A stretch of DNA of 64,000 nucleotides, taken from the NCBI GenBank assembly GCA_003254925.1, contig QANZ01029152.1, forward strand, positions 1-64,000. Direction: 5' to 3'. Under the pieces are notes generated by a model that worked only from the letters and a program-made list of their open reading frames with translations, ran no database searches and was not told the DNA's origin. A program made the position numbers and the translations under genes. Numbering within the stretch: the stretch's first letter is position 1; every line of letters starts with the position of its first letter. Shown here piece by piece: positions 10,921-21,380 of this stretch. Source of the DNA: Chamaecrista fasciculata (lineage: Eukaryota > Streptophyta > Magnoliopsida > Fabales > Fabaceae).

Positions 10921-11313
10921 AAAACAAGTATGGCGATAGTATACTAAGCCATGGGGTAGGGTGTTATATAGTTTTCAAATGTTCTACTCTTGATTGTCAG
11001 CATATTTGATTGATTATGTGAATTAATTTTTTTTTATGCTCAAACTTTGTTTGAGATGTTTTTCAGATTTGGAATTGATTTTTGAATATTTTATTAGGAT
11101 TTGATTAAGATTTTTTTAGATATTTTGAATTCATGAGTTCCCTTCCCTAAGAAAAATCCCAACAAATACGGCCTCTAATTAAGTAGATCAATGACTATAT
11201 TATATCAATGACTATAATTATGTTATATTCCATATCAAGAATCAAACTTTGCATTATAGTCTAACCCCAAAAGTAATTGATGTTTTTTATCCCACCAATA
11301 ATTTAATCTTAAC
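10921..11313. other. Flank of copy C, AT-rich
   Basis: Shares the CATCTAATTAAGTAGAT-type flank with the region near 6255. No gene or element boundary seen. Confidence 0.5.
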
Positions 11314-11557
11314 CGATGAAGTATGGACAATGACACGGATACGGGACGTGACATGAACACGGACACAGACACAATGACACGTCAAAGTCTGAAAGATACA
11401 TGACACGACACGGCATATATTTTTATATTAATTGTCATGTTAAAGTGACAAAAAATTGATTTTATATTCTGAAATTTATGAATATGTGTTGTGTGGGTGT
11501 CGTACAAGTGTCGGACACGGCGACACGCTCTCAAAATAAAGTGTCCATACTTCATAG
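11314..11557. mobile_element. hAT-type MITE (TATGAAG family, copy 1)
   Basis: 244 bases with inverted ends CGATGAAGTATGGACA / TGTCCATACTTCATAG and a perfect 8-bp target duplication ATCTTAAC (11306-11313 and 11558-11565). A second copy with the same ends and interior (GACACGGACA..., GTGTCGGACACGGCGACACG) is at 57045-57389. Non-coding. Confidence 0.88.
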
Positions 11558-11565
11558 ATCTTAAC

Positions 11566-13662
11566 ATTTTATGTTTTTAATTTAATATTTTTTAAAAAGA
11601 TTTTCTACAAAAAGTTCAATAGTTTAAGCTATGGAATTTTTCTTTTTATCCTCTTTGTCTTTTTATTTTTATATTTTTTTGAAATTCTATATTATTATCT
11701 CAAAATTTGTAAAAAGGCGAAGGAAAAACTTATTAGCTTAAGCTATTGAGTTTTTTATAGCAATTTTTTTAAAAATTATATAAAATTTTAAAGGGTCAAA
11801 TGTTTAAAATAATCATAAATATAAACCTCTAATTTCATTTTTAGTTTTAAATGTTTTAGAAATTTTTTCATGACCAAATTAAACTTAAACATTTGAAACC
11901 AATTTAAACATTTGACCAATTTTAAATATTTATTATTACAGGTAAATACTACAATACTCGAACCTAAATCTATCAAGGTTGGCCCCTGACTTAGACTTAA
12001 ATCCAATGTATAATTTATGGATCTCACTAAATTTGAGTATTTTGATCATCTCCCGTGAGAAGAAATGTGATTTTTAGATTTTGTTTTAAGTTCAACAACT
12101 AAGTGGAGTGTTTCTCTTAGGCCTTGTTTAAATATTAGGTTTTTTTTAAAAAAAAATATTAGGTTTGTTTAAATATTAGGTTAAAGTAATATAATAATGG
12201 TCTTAAAATGAGATTAGAAACAATCGTTGGACTCACCGGAAAATATTAGGGGACCAAAATAGAACTATTAGGAAACGTTAAAGAGAAAATTGGAATAAAA
12301 AAATATGGACAAAAAATAGAAATTGAAGTAAATATTACATACTAAAATGAGATTTTGACCTTTATAAATCTATATAATATAAAAAAGTTGGACTATAATT
12401 CTCTTCGCAACAAGTGTCCCTACCTATATAATCTCATTTTTAATCATCTAAATCGTAAATATTCTTATAATCTAATTCTTTTAACTTTAAAAAGTTTTTT
12501 TTTGCCGAATTTTAAAAGAAAAGTATAGATTATAGATATTATATCATTTAAATTTAATTTAATAATTTATTATAAATATATAATAGATATTAGAGATATT
12601 ATATAGTTTAAATTTTAATTTGATAATTTATTATATATACATATATGAAAGAGATATTATAAATATTATAAGTTTAAAATCTTAAATATATATTAAATTT
12701 ATATTTGTATTTTATTTAAGTAAAACGATTATCTATTTGTTAAATATTATATATGTATATCAAATATTTTTTAATTATATATATATATGTCAAATTATTT
12801 TTAATCATACATATATATCAAATGATTTTTAGATAATTATAAATCTAAAACAAATATTAAACACAAATATTAATTTTTGTTATTAGAATATCTCTTAAAA
12901 CAAATGCTTGAAGAGTCGGATGCTAGAGAAGAAGAAGTTAACCGTGGAAACACAAAGAAACTAAGATAAGAAGATGGTGGTATAGAAACTCATCCAATGG
13001 AGCACATTCTTCGAGAAACTACCTTCAGCCAAATTGTTGCAAGGTAAGAAAATTTGCAAAAAGTAAAAAGAGTCACTGAATGGCAACCAACAACATACCG
13101 ATAAACAATCTTCATCATCGATGAACATGTAGAGTCATCAAAATCTTCCACACTCAAAGATGTAAAAAGTAGTAAAGTCTCCCATACAGTTAGAAAGACA
13201 AGGAGTAATGATATCTTCTAATGGAAAGAAATATAACTTTTAATACTAAAGAAATATAGAAAAGGATTACAAAGATCTAAGAAAAGAGCAAATTTGAAGA
13301 TCAAAAAGAGATGAAGAATTTGGGGCGAGCAAATTTGAAGATCAAAAAGAGATGAAGAATTTGGGGCGGAGCCTTGAGAGGGAATTGAGAAGTTTAGATA
13401 AAACGGTTTTTGAAGTGGGTGTTTACTAGACGGATTTTTTTGTTATAGATTTAGTATCATATCTTTGTAATAAGTTATATCGTTAATCTTATAATGTGAA
13501 TATTTTACAAAGATATAAGATCACTTTTACAACCTGACCAAAACATATGGAACCGGCTACAAGAGCAACAAATAAAAGATACAGGACCAAATTGAAACCT
13601 GAGCAAAAAATATGAGACTAATTAAAAATGTAACAAAAAAAAATACGTAACCAAATTGAGAC
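11566..13662. other. AT-rich repeat region, no gene
   Basis: Holds a duplicated F-box 5' flank (about 11780-12130), then very AT-rich sequence. A TCTATATAATATAAAAAAG motif at 12369 resembles Helitron 5' ends but has no matching 3' end. A 32-base stretch around 13290-13360 is directly repeated (GCAAATTTGAAGATCAAAAA twice). No open reading frame of interest. Confidence 0.5.
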
Positions 13663-13667
13663 CATAT

Positions 13668-13821
13668 CTTTGCATGACTTGGGTTCGATTCTTGGTGATG
13701 CCTCATTTGGTGGGTTATTTGTAAGTACCTCTGTAAGTACTCTCTGAGCCCGGAGGCCTGCCCTGACCCTGGACTGGGGCGCCATTCCTTTATCTAAATT
13801 TTCGAACACCAAAAAAAAAAA
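13668..13821 (+). mobile_element. 5'-truncated SINE
   Basis: Begins near a B-box-like GGGTTCGATTCTTGG, continues with a GC-richer body and ends in a poly-A tract (about 13811-13821). The A-box half is missing. It sits in the flank of copy D and is different in sequence from the SINE at 7560. Confidence 0.5.
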
Positions 13822-13862
13822 TATATATGGGATCAAAAATGCACTTTGACCCACTACAAATA

Positions 13863-14042
13863 TCTTATATTATATGACTCCACTCCTTTCTGGTCGTCCA
13901 TGTTTAAAACTATAGCCTATGAAATTAAAAATAAGAGAAAATTTACTATTTGGTCTCTCTTTCTTTACTAAGTTAACAATTTAGTCCCTTATTTATTTTA
14001 CATACATATTTGCGTGCCCTAACGGGCACGCAAATCCCCTAG
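13863..14042 (+). mobile_element. Mini-Helitron with paralogous empty site
   Basis: Starts TC (TCTTATATTATATGACTCC) and ends CTAG, preceded by A and followed by T, without target duplication. Eleven bases before the end is a perfect 8-bp stem (GCGTGCCC 14012-14019 with GGGCACGC 14024-14031). The paralogous flank of copy B reads CTACAAATA|TATCTATTATGG at 7440/7441 with nothing inserted, so the 180-base insertion between A and T is directly visible. A diverged relative of this 3' end lies at 47740-47836. Non-autonomous: no Rep/helicase. Confidence 0.85.
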
Positions 14043-14561
14043 TATCTATTATGGTCAACAAATTTTGTTGGCATTGAGTATTTGAACGTAAAAAAAGAGA
14101 CATACATCAAACTAAAAATATCAGCATAAGCTAGAAATCCTTTTTCAGAAGTTTGTAATTAATAAGTTAGGGGAATACTGCCATCTCCTTCGATGGCCAC
14201 AAAAACAGAAAAGGAAAAAAATCTATCACTCCCTCTTTTGTGCATTGTACTGTACATTGTAAATTAGAGATGAATGGGATCAGAAGGTCTTAGATAATAG
14301 AGTTTCATAACAGTGCTGCAAATTATATATAAAAAAAATCTTCAGCCAATTGTGAGTTGCACAATAAGAAGGTAGACATCTAGAATCATCACTTTGAAGT
14401 CATTCTACAGCTTATCACTTCTCAGATTTCACACTCAAATATAAGTTGGCAATTCTCAGAGATTGGTGTGCACGAGGATAAAGCTTTTTTCATCTCTAGC
14501 ACATTACAGCAACAAATAGATTTGCAGATTTTCAAGGTGCGTAGAACTCTTGCGTTCTTCA

Positions 14562-15590
14562 TGTAAGGGATTTAGCAGGTAATCGATTAACCAAGTAAGT
14601 GGCAGTGAGAAAAGCATGATCCCAAAATTTGAGAGGAAGAGAGGCTTTGTGTAATAAAGTAAGTCCCATGTCAACTATATGTCTATGTTTCCTCTCAGCA
14701 ATGCCATTTTGTTCTGGAGTATGAGGACAAGACATGCGATGAATGATGCCATGTTGATTAAGAAATGGTTTAAGACCTATAAATTCTCCCCCCCCCCCCC
14801 CTCAGTNCCCCCCCCCATCAGTTTGCAGAGATTTAATTTTTTGATTAAACTGAAGTTCAACCTGTGTTTTAAACTGAGGGAAAATTTTTGCCACATCAGA
14901 CTTATTATGCAGAAGATATATCCAAGTAAACCGTGTAAAAGAATCAACAAAATGCACATAATATCTAAAGCCTTGAGAAGAAATAATGGGAGAGGGCCCC
15001 CAAATGTCTGAATGTATAAGTTCCAGAGGGGCAGAACAAGGAGTAAATGTATTATAAAAAGGAAGTTTGTGTGACTTTCCTACACAGCATGAATTACAAA
15101 GAGAAGAAGAATGAAAAATATGGGGAAGATGACACTATTTGAGAACAGTGCTTACAACAGGAGAACAGTGCTTATAATATATACAAATATTCAGGATTTT
15201 ATTTCCTTTCAAATTTTGACTGAGTGAGAACAGTAACAGTAGAAGGGGCTGGTGAGGCAGCAAGAGGAGTAGAAGAAGAAGACAGAGTAGCAGAGGACGC
15301 GTCAGTCGCCATTATAGATCGAAGGCTCGTGATACCATGAAAGGAAATAAAATCCTGAATATTTGTATATATTATTGCCTTGCAAAGATGATTACAGACT
15401 CTGCAATATATAGCCAGAGAGAGAGACAGCTGTACAATTGAGAAAAGAATATTCTTAACCAAAAAGCTAACAGAAAATAGGACACCTCACTATGTAAACA
15501 ATTCTAGAAGATTATACCCTTAGATATTTACAAGTCTGAATGATGAGTCACCAATATAATGAAAATATAACAGATTAGGAATCCCTTACA
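14562..15590 (-). mobile_element. Rearranged Copia fossil in the FBD exon of copy D
   Basis: Bordered by a 5-bp target duplication CTTCA (14557-14561 and 15591-15595). Parts from right to left are a 253-base LTR (15590-15338), the initiator-Met-type primer-binding site (15337-15324), the first codons of gag, a short inverted piece of LTR end (about 15165-15200), and an integrase-like segment with the plant Copia motif EQNGIAERKHRH (about 14700-14660). Both outermost ends read TGTAAGGGAT outward, so the terminal order is abnormal. It is broken and much shortened; the inverted internal LTR piece suggests a product of self-integration. A poly-C run with one unresolved base is at about 14788-14815. 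Confidence 0.78.
15338..15590 (-). repeat. LTR of the Copia fossil
   Basis: On the minus strand begins TGTAAGGGATT at the target-site border and ends CCTTTCA directly before the primer-binding site TGGTATCACGAGCC (15324-15337), which matches the usual Copia initiator-Met type with one extra base. Confidence 0.7.
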
Positions 15591-17696
15591 CTTCATAATA
15601 TATCTAATAAATTGCAGCTCAGGGTTATATTCCGATCCTATGATTTCTCGATAATGAAATGTTTTAAGGCTCGATGAAAGGCATTCAGCTGGAACATCTT
15701 CTGGCCACACATTGATAGATTCCAGGAATGCAAAAGAGTTGTTGATCTGACAATTATAAAAAGAAAAATCAACGTTTAGTTAGTTATATCTGCAATAATA
15801 ATATTAATAATAATAAAACGTTGACAAACCTTCTCAAGAAATAAAGTTTGAAGTTTGGGGGTGTTTTGGAGTATCCTTAGTACTAAATGCCATTGAGAAC
15901 CGAAAAGTCTTAGCTCTAGGTCAACCAAATTGTGAAATGTTGGAACATCAATTGCACTAGAATCTTCGAACTACACGAAGACAAGATAACAAAAGAAAAT
16001 TAGAAATTGTTAGATTCTACTAGATAGACAAACAAGATGATCTTGTAATACAATACAAGTTGATCTTGCACATTTTAGTTTATGAAACCAATACAACTGA
16101 TACACTTCAGTTCTTTTGGACGTTAAAAGTAATCTTAAATGTTATATAGTGAAATAGCTATTTTGATCCCCAAACTATATAAGGTCAATTTCATTTTGAT
16201 CCTAAGGTTATTTATTATTCCGAATTGTTCATCAAACTTTTACATTTATTCCATCATTAGTCCAAAATGTGATTTCTTTAAGATTGACCATTTCTCTCTA
16301 TTTGTGTCATAATAAGTGAGTTGAGAAAAAGATTCTCCTCAAGCACGGAGATAAATTTGTAGTTAATTTTTCTTTCAAATTACAATTTCTTTTTTCCCAC
16401 TATGTCAAGTCACTCATATAAGAAAAATCAGTTCAATTCAATTGTCCAAGTTAAAAATAACAAATCGAATGAAATCACATTTTAGACTAAGGATTGAATA
16501 AATATGGAAGTTTGAAAATCAAAAACAAAATAAGAAATAATTTTAAAACCAAAATAAAGTTAAACCCATAATTTGAGGGCCAAAATAACTATTTGACCTG
16601 TATATATTCAAGGGACTAAAATATAAACTCCACCAGTACTAAAATGTATAGATAGTATCAGACTCATAGGAAAAGGAATTTTGTTAAGTCAATGTAACAT
16701 GTATGTCTATTCAATCTTCTAAAACAAAAACACTTCTAGATAGGAAGGAAGGCAAATTACCAAGTCTAGGTGCAAACATTGAAGATTTTGCATAACTGTC
16801 AATGGAATCAAAGAATTGATTTTCGCTTTTTTCAGCATTGGCAAGCTTTCAAAGTTGTCCCCGAGAGAGATTTTCCCTGACATATTAAATGTTAGCACAA
16901 ATTCTTCAAGAAGTTTACACCCAGAAAGAAGCTTAGCCACGCATTTGTAATCAGAAAACTGAGCAAAATACAAATGCAGGATTCTGAGTGATGGTAAATC
17001 AACAGTAACATCATCAAATGGTAAAGCCTTTATGGTTTTCGCCGTCAACTTCAAAACCACTAGGGTTTTGCAACACAACAAGCTAGGAGGCAACACAATG
17101 TTCCAACAACCATAGGTAAAACAAAGATCCAGACTCTCGACTCTGTGTTGTATTGCAGTTAGGATCCAATTTTGAAGAGGCATGAAACCCAAATCGAAAT
17201 CGGAACATTTGAGACGGAAATTTTGGATGAATTGAGATCCTCGCAATTGAAGAACATGATTCACAAAGGAAACAAAATTCTGATGAGAAAAGCTTCGATC
17301 ATCGAAGTCGAGAGAGAAAACAGAGAACCAGACTCGATTCCACCTCTTCGATAAGACGCTTGTGGAAACAGCGTCTTTCGTGGAAACAAAAGAGAGAATG
17401 TGAGAAAGCAGTGAATCTGGTAAGTCGCTAATCCTATCAAAAGCTTGCGCCGATTCTGCTATAGCTTCGAGATCCATGATCGTCTTAGAAAAGAAGTATG
17501 GCGATACTATTAAGCTATGGGTAGAGGCTAGGGTATTATTATATAGTTTTCAAATTTAGATAGTAAGCTATAGAAATTTTAAAGGGTCAAATGTTTAAAT
17601 TGATCATAAATATAAGCCTCTAATTTCATTTTAGTCCTAAATGTTTTAGAAACTTTTTTTATGACCAAAATAAACTTAAACGTATACATTTGCAAC

Positions 17697-18741
17697 TAGG
17701 GGTGAGCGCTAGCTGGGTTGGAGCAGTTGACGGAAAATTTCAGCTCAATCCGCATATCAATCTGTGGGTTGGGTTGGGTTGAGTTTTATAATTTTTGAAA
17801 CTCAACCCGAACCAACCCAACCCGCAGAGTTGCGGGATTGGGTTAGGTTGAACCCGCGAGTTGAGTTGTAATTTATTTTTGGGTAAATTACACTTTGGTA
17901 CCCTGTGGTTTGACTCTATTTCACTTTGGTACCCTGTGGTTTGAAACTTGACACTTTGGTACCCTGTGGTATTCTCCATTAACACTTTGGTACCCTTTGG
18001 AGCTATTTTGTAATTTTAACCATAACAAATTTTTCAAAAATTACATATTGACCCCAAAAGATTTCAAAAAATTACAAATAGGTCCCTGGATACATATTAT
18101 CTAGGGACTAAAATGGAAACTATAAAAACTTTTTGGGGTCAATATATAATTTTTGCAAAAATTATAAATTTATTTTTTGGTACCCTGTGGTTGGGTTGGG
18201 TTGAACCCGCGAGTTGAGTTGTAATTTATTTTTTATAATTTTCATAACAAAAAATATTATTATAAATTTGTGAGTGGTATTGGCCAAAAAAAATAAAAAA
18301 ATAAATTTGTGAGTGATGAATAAAAGACTTGCACATAAAAAAAGTTAAAAAAAACAGAGATATTATATATATAAATATAAATCAATTAAGATATGCTCTA
18401 TAATATATGTAAATGTAATGCATATATATAATTATTTAAATTTTAAAATTAAAATATCTTATTTATGAAGAACTAATAATATAAATACATAAGAAAATAT
18501 ATAAAATTTATAAAAAAAAAAATACATAAACATGCATAAAAAATAAATTGAAAAATAAAAAAAATTTATGTGGGCTCGCAGGTTGAGTTGGGTTGAGAAA
18601 CTACGAACCCACAGCCCAACCCGTAAGTGTGCGGGTTGGGAATTTTAAGCCCAAACCAACCCACGAACCTGAACCAACTCAACCCATAGCTGCGAGTTAG
18701 GTTGGTTTTTGCAGGCTCACGAGTTGATTTGCTCATCCCTA
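17697..18741. mobile_element. hAT element, GGGTTGGGTTG-rich
   Basis: Ends TAGGGGTGAGC / GCTCATCCCTA and a perfect 8-bp target duplication TTTGCAAC (17689-17696 and 18742-18749) place it in the hAT superfamily. Subterminal parts are packed with GGGTTGGGTTGAG-like motifs in both orientations. No transposase. It splits the duplicated 5' flank of copy D; the unsplit version is at about 11780-12130. Confidence 0.88.
17881..18190. mobile_element. Nested element inside the hAT, bracketed by a 43-base direct repeat
   Basis: Several copies of CACTTTGGTACCCTGTGGT (a common plant MULE-MITE end) fill the left side and one TTTTTTGGTACCCTGTGG forms the right side. The hAT sequence on both sides is the same 43 bases with one mismatch (17838-17880 and 18191-18233), far longer than a normal target duplication. 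Confidence 0.55.
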
Positions 18742-18749
18742 TTTGCAAC

Positions 18750-19859
18750 CAATTTGAGCATTTGACCAATTTTAAATATTTATTATCATGAGTAAGTACT
18801 ACAATACTTGAACATATATCTGCCAAGATTAGACCCTGACTAGATTTAAATCCAATGTAAAATTTATGGATCTCGTTGAATTTTTTAGTATTTTGATTAT
18901 CTCTCATGACAAGAGAGGTGATTTTTTAATTTTGTTTCAAGTTCAACTACTAAGTGAAGTGTTTCTCTTAGGCATGTTTTTCAATATAAAAATATGTCGT
19001 TTTGATCTTTTAAGGATTAAATATATATTTTAATTTTTTAAGGATTGAGTAGTCTGTTCGGTGATCTTTGAGAAACTAAATTGTTAGTTTACTCTATTTA
19101 TAACTATTAAAAATTAAAAAAAATAATCATAAATAAGAATGTATTATTAAAATTCTTTAATATGTATGGAATATTTAATATTTTATTACAATTTAATATC
19201 TTCTTAATATGTAAAATTTTAAAATATTATATATTTATGGATAAGATATAAATACTAGGGTATCATTATACTTGGAGCTGAACTTATTAAAATTAGACCC
19301 TGACCGAACTCAAACCAAATGTAAGATCTCAAAAATCAAAGTTCTCATTGAATTTGAGTATTTTGATTATCTAAAGAGATAGCATTTAGTTATGTTTCAA
19401 GTTCAACTACAAGTGACATGTGTTTCTCTTAAGCATGTATTTTTAGTATAATTATGAGTTTTCTTCACTTATTTTTGTAATGATCTAGGCTATTATTGAT
19501 CTTATTCAGACCAAAATTGAATAGTTAAAACGTTCCCAACAAAAGATGTATTTTAAATATTAGGTTCAAATAACATTAGGTTAAAGTAATATAATATGGT
19601 ACTTAACTTTCATTAAGGTTACAAATTAGTGCTTTAAATTTGAATAGTGTCAAAAAAATCTTTTGTCAGAATAATTCCAAAAAAGATTTGTTCGCTTTTA
19701 TGTGATAAACACTGTTAAAGTTCAAATAACTTGATATGATATATAAATTTATTTTATTTCTGTCTTACCGACATATTATTTAGATATTATTCTATATAAG
19801 ACTTTACTTAATATTAAAAATCACAAAAAATATGTTCAAAACATTTTACTGACGTATTA
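18750..19859. other. AT-rich flank, no gene
   Basis: Continuation of the duplicated F-box 5' flank to about 18990, then AT-rich sequence with repeated short flank motifs (GAGTATTTTGATTAT, AAGTTCAACTAC) at 18.9 and 19.4 kb. Nothing else recognised. Confidence 0.5.
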
Positions 19860-20173
19860 TTTTAATTAGGCCAAAGTCCTATTTTGGTCTCCCAGTTATG
19901 CTCCTTGTTCCAAATACGTCCCCCAGTTATTTTTTGTTCCATATTGGTCCCCCAGTTATGCAAAACTTGAAAAAGTTGGTCCCTCTAACGTTTTCCATCC
20001 ATTTTTCCGTTAAAAAAAGAGAAAAAATAAACTTTCATCCCCAAAAGTTTTATTTTCTTATATTAAGGTCCTTTTCTTTTTATAATAGGATCAAAACATA
20101 AGAAAATGAAGTAAATTAAAATTTGAAGTGAATTTACCCAAAAATAAAATTTTTAAAGTCCAATTTCATCTCC

Positions 20174-20617
20174 TCACTTCAAATCCCTGCGTCGGACGAA
20201 GTCCTGATTCCATTTCCCGATCAACAAATAGCTCTTGGAGGAGGACCAACGCTTGAGGACTAGATGGTGCATGGTCTTAGTGTCCATGTCCCAAACCCTA
20301 ACTTCGGTGCCTTCGTCGGTGTCGGCGGCGCGTGCTTCTTCCTCCCTCAGCATCGGCAGCATCTCTCGCTTCACCACATCGGCCGCCACCAGCAACCTGC
20401 TCAGGATCCCCAGGTCACTCTCCGTCAGCTTCTTCTTGATCTTCCAGGGCTCCTCGTACAGCTTCAGCGTCGTTGACACACCCGAACCCGGATCCGAATC
20501 CGAATCCTTCACCCGCCTCCGTATTCCGCCCCTTCGAACTCCCGACGACGACGCCGCCTCGTGGTGCTTCCGCTTCTTCATCAAGTACTCGTCCGACGAC
20601 TTCTTATTCTTCATCAT
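20174..20617 (-). pseudogene. Captured B3-type (DUF313/At2g31720-like) gene fragment
   Basis: An open frame of 147 codons reads like the N-terminal part and most of the B3-like domain of the plant-specific DUF313 family: a charged N-terminus (KKRKHH), then PWKIKKKLTESDLGILSRLL, a VVKREMLPML helix, RVWDMDTKTMHHLVLKRW, and SYLLIGKWNQDFVRRRDLK. It stops where the final GD-type strand of the domain would begin, so the C-terminal end is lost. Family members are DNA-binding-like proteins of unclear role. Open over its whole length and flanked by MULE arms; whether it is expressed is unknown. An antisense frame over the same bases is a shadow. Confidence 0.72.
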
Positions 20618-20772
20618 CTATCTGATCTCTCAGGAAGGAATTGTTGTATGTATGTGTTGAAATACCCCAATCCCCGCTACCTACGAATATATATATATAT
20701 ATATTCTGCTATTTCTTGGACCGACAGCGACTCCCATTTTTTACCCCAGACCAAATTAATGAAAACCATTTT

Positions 20773-21072
20773 TTACTCCAAGTCGGTGGTGGTGGCAAAG
20801 AGGGAGTTGGAGTCGTTGGAGCTACCGGAGGAGTCGCGTGCAGCGGCGGAGGAGGAGGAGAGGAGGGTTCAGAGCATGTTGATGCGAGGGGAGAGATGGA
20901 GAGGTAAGAGCTGGCCGTTGTAGAAGAGGTCGGCGGCGGCGGCGGCGGAGGAGGCGGATTTGCGGGGGGAGACGGCGGAGCTAGAGAACTCGAAGTCGGA
21001 GGAAGAGGATGGCGACGGAGGAAGCGTGAATGACTTCGCCGTCGTCGTGTGTCTCGGCGGTTTCGTGAAAGA
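20773..21072 (-). pseudogene. Captured MAKR-like gene fragment
   Basis: The minus strand frame reads SFTKPPRHTTTAKSFTLPP, then DFEFSSSAVSPRKSAS, DLFYNGQLLPLHLSPRINML, a TGA, and SSAAARDSSGSSNDSNSLF. The DFEF...DLF.NGQLLPLHL.PR pattern and the following S/R-rich stretch with DSSGSSNDS resemble plant MEMBRANE-ASSOCIATED KINASE REGULATOR (MAKR) proteins. One in-frame stop (probably from an Arg codon) and loss of both ends show it is a dead fragment. Family call rests on memory of the motif, so moderate confidence. Confidence 0.55.
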
Positions 21073-21380
21073 CAGAGAGAGAGATTTATTTTGTGCTTTT
21101 GGGTAAATTCACTTAAAATCTTAATTTATTTTATTTTCTTATGTTTTGATCCTATTATAAAAAGAAAAGGACCTTAATATAAGAAAATAAAACTTTTGGG
21201 GATGAAAGTTTATTTTTCCTCTTTTTTTAACGGAAAAATGGATGGAAAACGTTAGAGGGACCAACTTTTTCAAGTTTTGCATAACTGGGGGACCAATATG
21301 GAACAAAAAATAACTGGGGGACCTATTTGGAACAAGGAGCCTAACTGGGGAACCAAAATAGGACTTTGGCCTTTTAATTA

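Larger units (their letters stand above)
14422..17477 (-). pseudogene. F-box/LRR/FBD gene copy D, interrupted by a Copia fossil
   Basis: Three exons: 17477-16761 (239 codons), 15970-15830 (47 codons) and 15746-14422 (FBD exon, containing the insertion). Exon 1 has an intact F-box at about residues 14-50 (DRISDLPDSLLSHILSF, SVLSKRWNRVW) and LRR segments (LCCKTLVVLKL, VDLPSLRILHLYF, GCKLLEEFVL). Exon 2 has DVPTFHNLVDLEL and TPKLQTLFLEK. Exon 3 starts the FBD (WPEDVPAECLSSSLKTF), breaks after ...FIRYIMK for 1029 inserted bases, and resumes NARVLRTLKICKS...TPISENCQLIF to a stop at 14422-14424. Donor and acceptor sites look good. Apart from the insertion I saw no other lesion, so the gene was probably lost recently; an F-box/LRR protein with a foreign C-terminal tail could still be made. 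Confidence 0.85.
19869..21371. mobile_element. Pack-MULE 1 carrying two host gene fragments
   Basis: Long inverted arms of about 260 bases (19869-20130 and 21100-21371; ends GGCCAAAGTCCTATTTTGG) and a perfect 9-bp target duplication TTTTAATTA (19860-19868 and 21372-21380) define a 1503-base Mutator-like element. The GC-rich interior, unlike its AT-rich arms, holds two unrelated fragments of cellular genes, both on the minus strand (20174-20617 and 20773-21072). No transposase is present. This is the classic layout of a Pack-MULE. Confidence 0.92.

Noticed and set aside
12369-14042. A 1.67-kb Helitron starting at TCTATATAATATAAAAAAG
   Set aside because: The paralogous empty site shows that the element ending at 14042 starts at 13863; the earlier TC motif has no matching 3' end.
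14788-14816. Biological poly-C tract
   Set aside because: It contains an unresolved base and a repeated CTCAGT, more likely a sequencing or assembly artefact at a scaffold join.
20235-20660. Plus-strand protein over the B3 fragment
   Set aside because: It is the antisense shadow of the B3-like frame, which carries the recognisable domain on the minus strand.
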